This document shows, one piece after another, positions 58,688-64,000 of a DNA stretch of 64,000 nt. Position numbers and translations under genes: made by a program. The DNA is from Thunnus maccoyii. Its lineage: Eukaryota > Chordata > Actinopteri > Scombriformes > Scombridae. The notes under the pieces were generated by a model. That model was not told where the DNA came from and did no database searches. It worked only from the letters and a program-made list of their open reading frames with translations. The DNA lies in the NCBI RefSeq assembly GCF_910596095.1, contig NC_056540.1, positions 24,496,501 to 24,560,500 of the forward strand, given 5' to 3'. Positions within the stretch are counted from its first letter, which is position 1; the number at the start of each line of letters is the position of its first letter.

Positions 58688-60052
58688 CTGTTACAAACAC
58701 ACACAGAAAGAAAGGAAGGAGAGCTTTTCAGTATGGTTCTTATTATGATAAATTACTGTTGAATTCTACACCAGACAGGAGAATTAGGGAGGAAAAAACA
58801 TGATAGAGCAAATTGGAAATGCCAGACACAAAACAGACTCCAAACATTTTCAAGTCAAACATTTTTTTTTCTCTGTATTGTTGTGTTTGCAAATCGACCA
58901 GACCGAATTAAAAAGAAATTAGGGAAATCTGTGCTGAAATGTTATTCTCAGACATAAAACAGACTGATCACATCCTCTATGAAGTGTTCTTTTGGAAGAG
59001 ATTAAAATACGCCCTCGATCTAGACCCTGGTTTCCGAACATGGGGGTTGAGACCCAGACGCAGCACACTTGTTTATTCTTATGGGCTTGAGCCTCGAAGC
59101 GAGACTAAATTTGTACGACTGAACGGCCAGACTCAACCAGTTTAGACCCTTGTGTTAAAGAAAGAAGACTTGTTACTAGAGCTGTGATATTTTTTGGAAG
59201 AAATTTTCCACCGAAGAGGAGCCTGCAATGAACCAGGATCATGACCTTTTGCACCATGTCTGACCCTGGGAAGAAAGTGTGTGTGTTTGTGTGTGAGAGT
59301 GTGTGTCTGAGATTCCCCCACTAAGTGGTTTTTGCTGGAGGGGAGACAGACAGCTATAGAGACAGTGGTTTGGCACAGCCGAAAGAGAGAGAGCAAGAGA
59401 GAGCGGCAAAGAGAGGTAGATGGCGGGGTGGTAAAGTTGACTGTGCCTCCGTTCACCCAAGTTCTTCCTTCCCCGAACCCGGAGAAAACAAGCAGAACAG
59501 CAAAAACACAAAAGAACAAGTGAAGCCACTCTTTCCGTTGGTGGTCTGCTCCAGACTCTCACAGCTAAACATCAAGACAATACTTCCCTTTGTCTGCAAC
59601 CTCTGATTGGCTAACTAGCTAAGGAGCCTCAAGTCAGCTTTGATTGACAGCTGTTTATAGAGCATTCAGATTACAGTGATGTTACATTAACAGCCAATGA
59701 AGCAGGGTTGTGAGTTCTGGAGGCGGGCCAGAGTGACTTTTATAGAAAATGCTGACTATAGAAAAAAGAGAAAAACAGAGCAGATGCAATAACATTAGGG
59801 GAAGAGGAAGGAGAAAGATTAAATAGGTGAAGAAAATATTATTATTATGATGATATGGTAAAGAAGCAAAACAATAAGAGGATGGAGAAAAGAAAGAGAA
59901 TGAGGAACTTATTATAAAATGCTGACTAAAAACAGAAAACACATATTTCTTCCCAGTTTTTTAGGATCATTAAGTACAACTGTGCAACCTATTAGGGTTT
60001 TACACTTGCAGATACCTTTTCATTTTACATGTAGAGCAATAAGTAAGGTTTA

Positions 60053-60721
60053 CAGTGGTGGAAGAAGTACTCAGATCCTTTACTTAAGTAAGTAACAATA
60101 ATTAAGTAGCAATACCGCAACGCACTCCATGACAAGTAAAATTTCTGCATTTATTCTACTTAAGTAAAAGTACAGAAGTATTAAAGATGTACTTAAAGTA
60201 TTAAAAGTACAACTACTTACTTTGCAGAAAATCAGCCCCTGTGACAGATATATTAAATCAGCCAAGAAAAATGAAGTTCCTTCTCTGAACTTGCTTTATT
60301 GTGAAATATTGGAAAGTTTTACCTCTTTAGGCCTCAAACAATTATTTATTTGGTGGAACTGCTAACAACTCAAACATCTGTAAAATGACAAGGAGCCACA
60401 ACTACACACAGGGGTTACAAGCCAAAAGGTTTGGGAACTATTGGTTTCATCTTTGACAATGTATTGTATTTTATAAACTTATATTATATTATTATTATAT
60501 TGTATTATTATATATTATATTATATTAGTTAATATAACATTTTCATCTGAAAAGTAACTACAGCCGTCAAATAAAAGTGGTAGTTGTCTCCAAACTGTAG
60601 TGGAATAGAAGTACAAAGTAGCATAGAATGAAAATACTTGAGTAAAGCACAAGTGCCTAAAAATTATACTTAAGTACAGTACTTGAGTAAATGTACTTAG
60701 TTACATTACATTCCACCACTG
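60053..60721. mobile_element. Non-autonomous hAT element with perfect 8 bp target duplication
   Basis: Starts CAGTGGTGGAAGAAGTACTC and ends CATTCCACCACTG. It is flanked by identical 8-mers AAGGTTTA (60045-60052 and 60722-60729). An 8 bp duplication with CAGTG termini is the hAT signature. The interior is full of AAGTA/TACTT repeats and codes for nothing. Confidence 0.92.
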
Positions 60722-61562
60722 AAGGTTTACAACATACATACACAAGAACAGATGAATAGGTATTACAAAGAATCAATCATTATTATTAATCATGTAAGTG
60801 TCAATTGTATTCTCTCATTTGTATTCGGCCATATTTGAACAGTTTTATAGTAATGTAATGCAAATAATTAACTGGATAAGAGTGTAAAACAAAATCTTTA
60901 GAATTACTTTATGTGCAAATCTGAAAATTGGATTAACACATTGCTAAGATAAATGAGAAACAAAGCCATTTATACAGTCAACACTAACAAAAAAAAAAAG
61001 TTCTGTTCTTCTGGACATCAATCTAGTTCAGCATTTAGCTGGTGGTTTCTAAAATAAGAGCTCTTACTTCAGTGTAGACCCAACACAGACACATACATGG
61101 TTTCCATTAGGAGCCATGTAATTTAATAATGGTCTCAAACGGGCCTGCTGCAACCAAGCAAAATGATGGTCTGCTAGCCTGAAAGATTAGCTCTCTCCCT
61201 CCCCACGCTCTTCTCCTATCCTCACTTTGCATTTATTCTCTCCCTTTCCTCTCCCCTCAACACATCTTGCCTCATCTCCTTTCTTTTCTTTCCCAATTTT
61301 CTCATTGTCATATTTTTTCTCCCCCCTGATTTCTCCTGGTATGTTCTCTTCTTTCTTTTCCCTTCCTTTCATTTCAACAATCGTTCCCACTCCTTTCGTC
61401 TTCTAAGGTCTTCTGTTTCTTTCGTTCCTAGAAGCACTTCATCCCTTTTAAATTTGTTCAAGTCTGGGAATTTAAATCAAACAAGCAGCTCACATAGCTG
61501 GAAACATTCTGAAATTGATTTTTATCCACAGGTTTGAACTTAACACACTCATTTTGACACTC

Positions 61563-61759
61563 TACACACACACATGCACACACACACACATGCACACATA
61601 CACACATACACACATACACGCACACATACACACACACACACACACATGCATGTACACACACGGAGTGCTGAACCTGCTTTGAGACCAAAGCTCCACCAGG
61701 TGGCAGTAGATGACTAATGGTCAGTGTTTCCAAGTTTTGACCAGACGCTAGCCCTGCAG

Positions 61760-61820
<61 letters not shown>
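61563..61820. repeat. Dinucleotide microsatellites
   Basis: An imperfect CA array (61563-61660, with ATAC and ATGC interruptions) and, 100 bp on, an uninterrupted (GT) array of about 30 units (61761-61820). Useful as polymorphic markers; no function visible. Confidence 0.9.
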
Positions 61821-61821
<1 letters not shown>

Positions 61822-62844
61822 TGTTTGCCAACATCACACCTCATCTGTGTTTTGACAAGTGGATGCTTTCCAGATCCTGGCTGAGACGTGTGTGTGTGTG
61901 TTTACGTGTTTGTGTGTGATTCTATAAATTCCAAATATATAACCACTTAAGTATAAATACAGGTACAGTCTCTTTATCAGCACATTATGGAAATATATAC
62001 TTTTGTGGATTCTGCATGGAGAATTTCTACTTTTTGATAAATATATACTGTATATCTGTCTGTGTGTGTGTGTGTGCGCATACATAAGTGTGTTTCAGGT
62101 TCTTTGAAGGCAGCTGTGTTGGCTTGGTGTATTAGTTAAAAGCAACCCATTGTGGAATTCAATAAAAACAAACACAAAGCCGTAGCAGATTTCAACTGCC
62201 TGTCTCTCTTACTCTCATTGTGTTTCCCCAAGTTCACAAGGGACGTCAATTTCCTGTCAGTCCAGAATCAAATACACCCTGAATGTGTACATACACACAC
62301 AAATAAACTTTTCTGAAAAAGCACTTCCTAAAAACCAAAAAGTCTCTTTTTTATTTAACTGAATCAAATACAAACCCAGACGTAATTACAAATCGTTGAC
62401 TTTATCTCAAGCTAAAAAAAATATTTGGATTAGAACCGTGCAGATCCACTTACCCTCTTAAATCTAATTAGGCACCACTATCATTTACTTACAAGGTTTC
62501 CTAAACCACATTTGCAGTGTGTTCGTGTGTGTGTTTATGTGACATGAATGAATGTATTTGACAGTGGACCTTGTGTATTTGTGAATTTGCATTTTTTGTT
62601 ATTGTATATTTGTGTGATCAAGCAAGTTTGTCTGTGTTTGTGCGTGCATGTGCCGTCTTTACACAGAATATGTGTGTGAGTGTTTGTATGTATAAGACAG
62701 TTTTATGTTTGTGAGTCTGCATGTGTATAAGTTTGAGACTCTAGTGGGCTTTCATGTGTGTATGAGCTTGAATATCTTTATGTGTGCATACTGTATATAT
62801 GTGTGTGTCAAGCTGTGTGTGTGTGTTAAGCAGCCCAATCTGAT

Positions 62845-62960
62845 TAAAATGATGTTCAGCAGACAGGCATCCCAGCCCCATATTGCCGTGGTAACCTCAA
62901 TTAGGCATTTCTGAGATGGCAGCTGCTGAACGGAAAGCTCCTTCACTGTTTTCTTTCCCT
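62845..62960. promoter_or_regulatory. Possible conserved non-coding block in the slit intron
   Basis: A non-repetitive patch of balanced base composition between simple repeats, with GCCGTGGTAACC, a homeodomain-type CAATTAGG, and CAGCTGCTG (E-box). Its look is that of a vertebrate conserved non-coding element, but this is pattern recognition only. Confidence 0.25.
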
Positions 62961-64000
62961 CTTTTTTCAGCTTTCATTAAACCAGGCTGGCCAGTTCATA
63001 TGAAATTTGTACTTTTCAGGGGTGGATTCGTAGCGTTTTGATGTAGGGTTTCAGGAATGAGCGCTCGTTGTTTCAGGCCTATAAGGTTTCAGTATTAGAA
63101 TGTTTGAATTGCCTCTGAGCGTTTTAAACCTGTAATGTTCAAGGATTGTCTGTGTGTTTCAACCGCAGTGCTGTAGTTTTAAGAGCTGGATTCAGGTCAG
63201 ACATTCAGTCAATTCACCACAAAATAATTGTGTAAGAGCGGTATCGAAATAGAAACTGCACGTAAAAGTTATAAACTTGTGACGATCCAAGTACAAATGA
63301 AGATACATATCATAGCTGCAACTTTTTTACACAATTTCCAAAATCCTTTTTAGATTTTATCAGGAAAATATACAGCTTGGTTCATCTGTTAATGTATAGA
63401 GTGTGGCTATACAGTGAACCATGATGCATTGTGTGTATGTAAGGTGGACACAATAACAGTAACACAATATGATTGCAAGACCGAATATTTATGTCCCTCT
63501 AGTATTATTTAGACATACAGAGAAGCATGTAAATTGCTACACACTATCAACCAGAATCAAGTCCTGGTTGGTTAAGACCTCTTTTCCAGGACACGATCCC
63601 TCACCAGCTTCCCACCAGAAAACACCGGTTGTTTTTGATGGAGGCACCGAAGCAGAGACTGAATCCTGTGCTGGTGGGAGAGTGTTTGGTGTCAAACCTC
63701 TTAATTTATAAAATAGTATCTGTCTCAGTTTAAATAGATTTAACAAAAGTCTGTCTGGTGAACATTTTTTTAGGTACTTCCTATTTCCTCACTGAATTGG
63801 CACAACTGGCGCAAAAAGAAAGGAAAATGTAACATCTGTATTATCCCTCAAATTATACTTGCCAAGCAAAAAGGTGGCAGAATATTAAATTGCCAGATAA
63901 ACCACATAATTATAAATGTGATGTTGTAGGTATTGCACCTGTCTCTTCTGTTTCCTCTCTCGTCATATCATCTTTTCATCTTTCCTGGTTCCTGATGCCT

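Larger units (their letters stand above)
58688..64000 (-). other. slit3: Slit intron, continuing past the window edge
   Basis: No further SLIT exon (rest of laminin G, EGF or LRR) was found up to 64000, so at least 5.3 kb of intron. It contains the hAT element at 60053-60721, a pyrimidine-rich stretch (about 61190-61440), CA/GT microsatellites and a possible conserved block (62845-62960). ORFs in it are short and repeat-rich. Confidence 0.6.

Noticed and set aside
59142-59562. 125 and 107 aa minus-strand ORFs as a missing slit exon
   Set aside because: No laminin G or EGF pattern and repeat-rich composition; treated as intron.
61563-61820. Ordered repeats resembling an array
   Set aside because: Simple CA/GT microsatellites with no spacers; not CRISPR, and this is vertebrate DNA.

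Overview
The window is teleost fish DNA, most likely from a percomorph. It is AT-rich and intron-bearing, and it carries two fish immune gene families: novel immune-type receptors (NITR, known only from bony fishes) and fish-type RNase A-superfamily ribonucleases. At the right end is the 3' end of a SLIT axon-guidance gene, best matched to slit3. Assignments rest on protein motifs and hand-checked splice sites; no database search was run.

Layout. 1-4088: non-coding, with transposon scraps and an orphan copy of a NITR promoter. 4089-6974 (+): NITR1, the most conventional receptor, with J-like motifs in both Ig domains and an ITIM. 9348-11637 (-): NITR2. 16084-29986 (-): a head-to-tail array of three complete receptors (NITR3, 4, 5) and one 5'-truncated remnant (NITR6), made by tandem duplication of a ~4.33 kb unit whose edge lies inside the transmembrane exon. 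31605-32039 (-): RNase 1. 32100-43350: transposon-rich (Tc1-like pieces, an inverted transposase pair, an L2-type LINE remnant, a hAT remnant). 43690-49590: a ~2.9 kb tandem duplication with RNase 2 and RNase 3 (both -). 50940-52500 (+): a hAT-type transposase pseudogene. 52500-55800: no gene seen. 56083-58687 (-): last five coding exons of the SLIT gene, followed to the window end by its intron, which holds microsatellites and a complete non-autonomous hAT element.

Biology. NITRs are surface receptors with a distal V domain, a second Ig ('I') domain, a transmembrane segment and a cytoplasmic tail that can carry inhibitory tyrosine motifs. The array shows how such receptors diversify: near-identical duplicated DNA with replacement-rich V exons, and tails exchanged at a breakpoint in the TM exon, so NITR3 keeps an ITIM that NITR4 and NITR5 lack. 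The RNases are small secreted proteins with all catalytic residues intact.

The strongest signal is in RNase 2 and RNase 3. Their duplicated flanks are almost identical, yet the mature coding part differs by about 31 residues of 143, nearly all differences are replacements, the signal peptide is unchanged, and RNase 3 has gained two cysteines. This is the pattern expected of intense positive selection on a host-defence effector.
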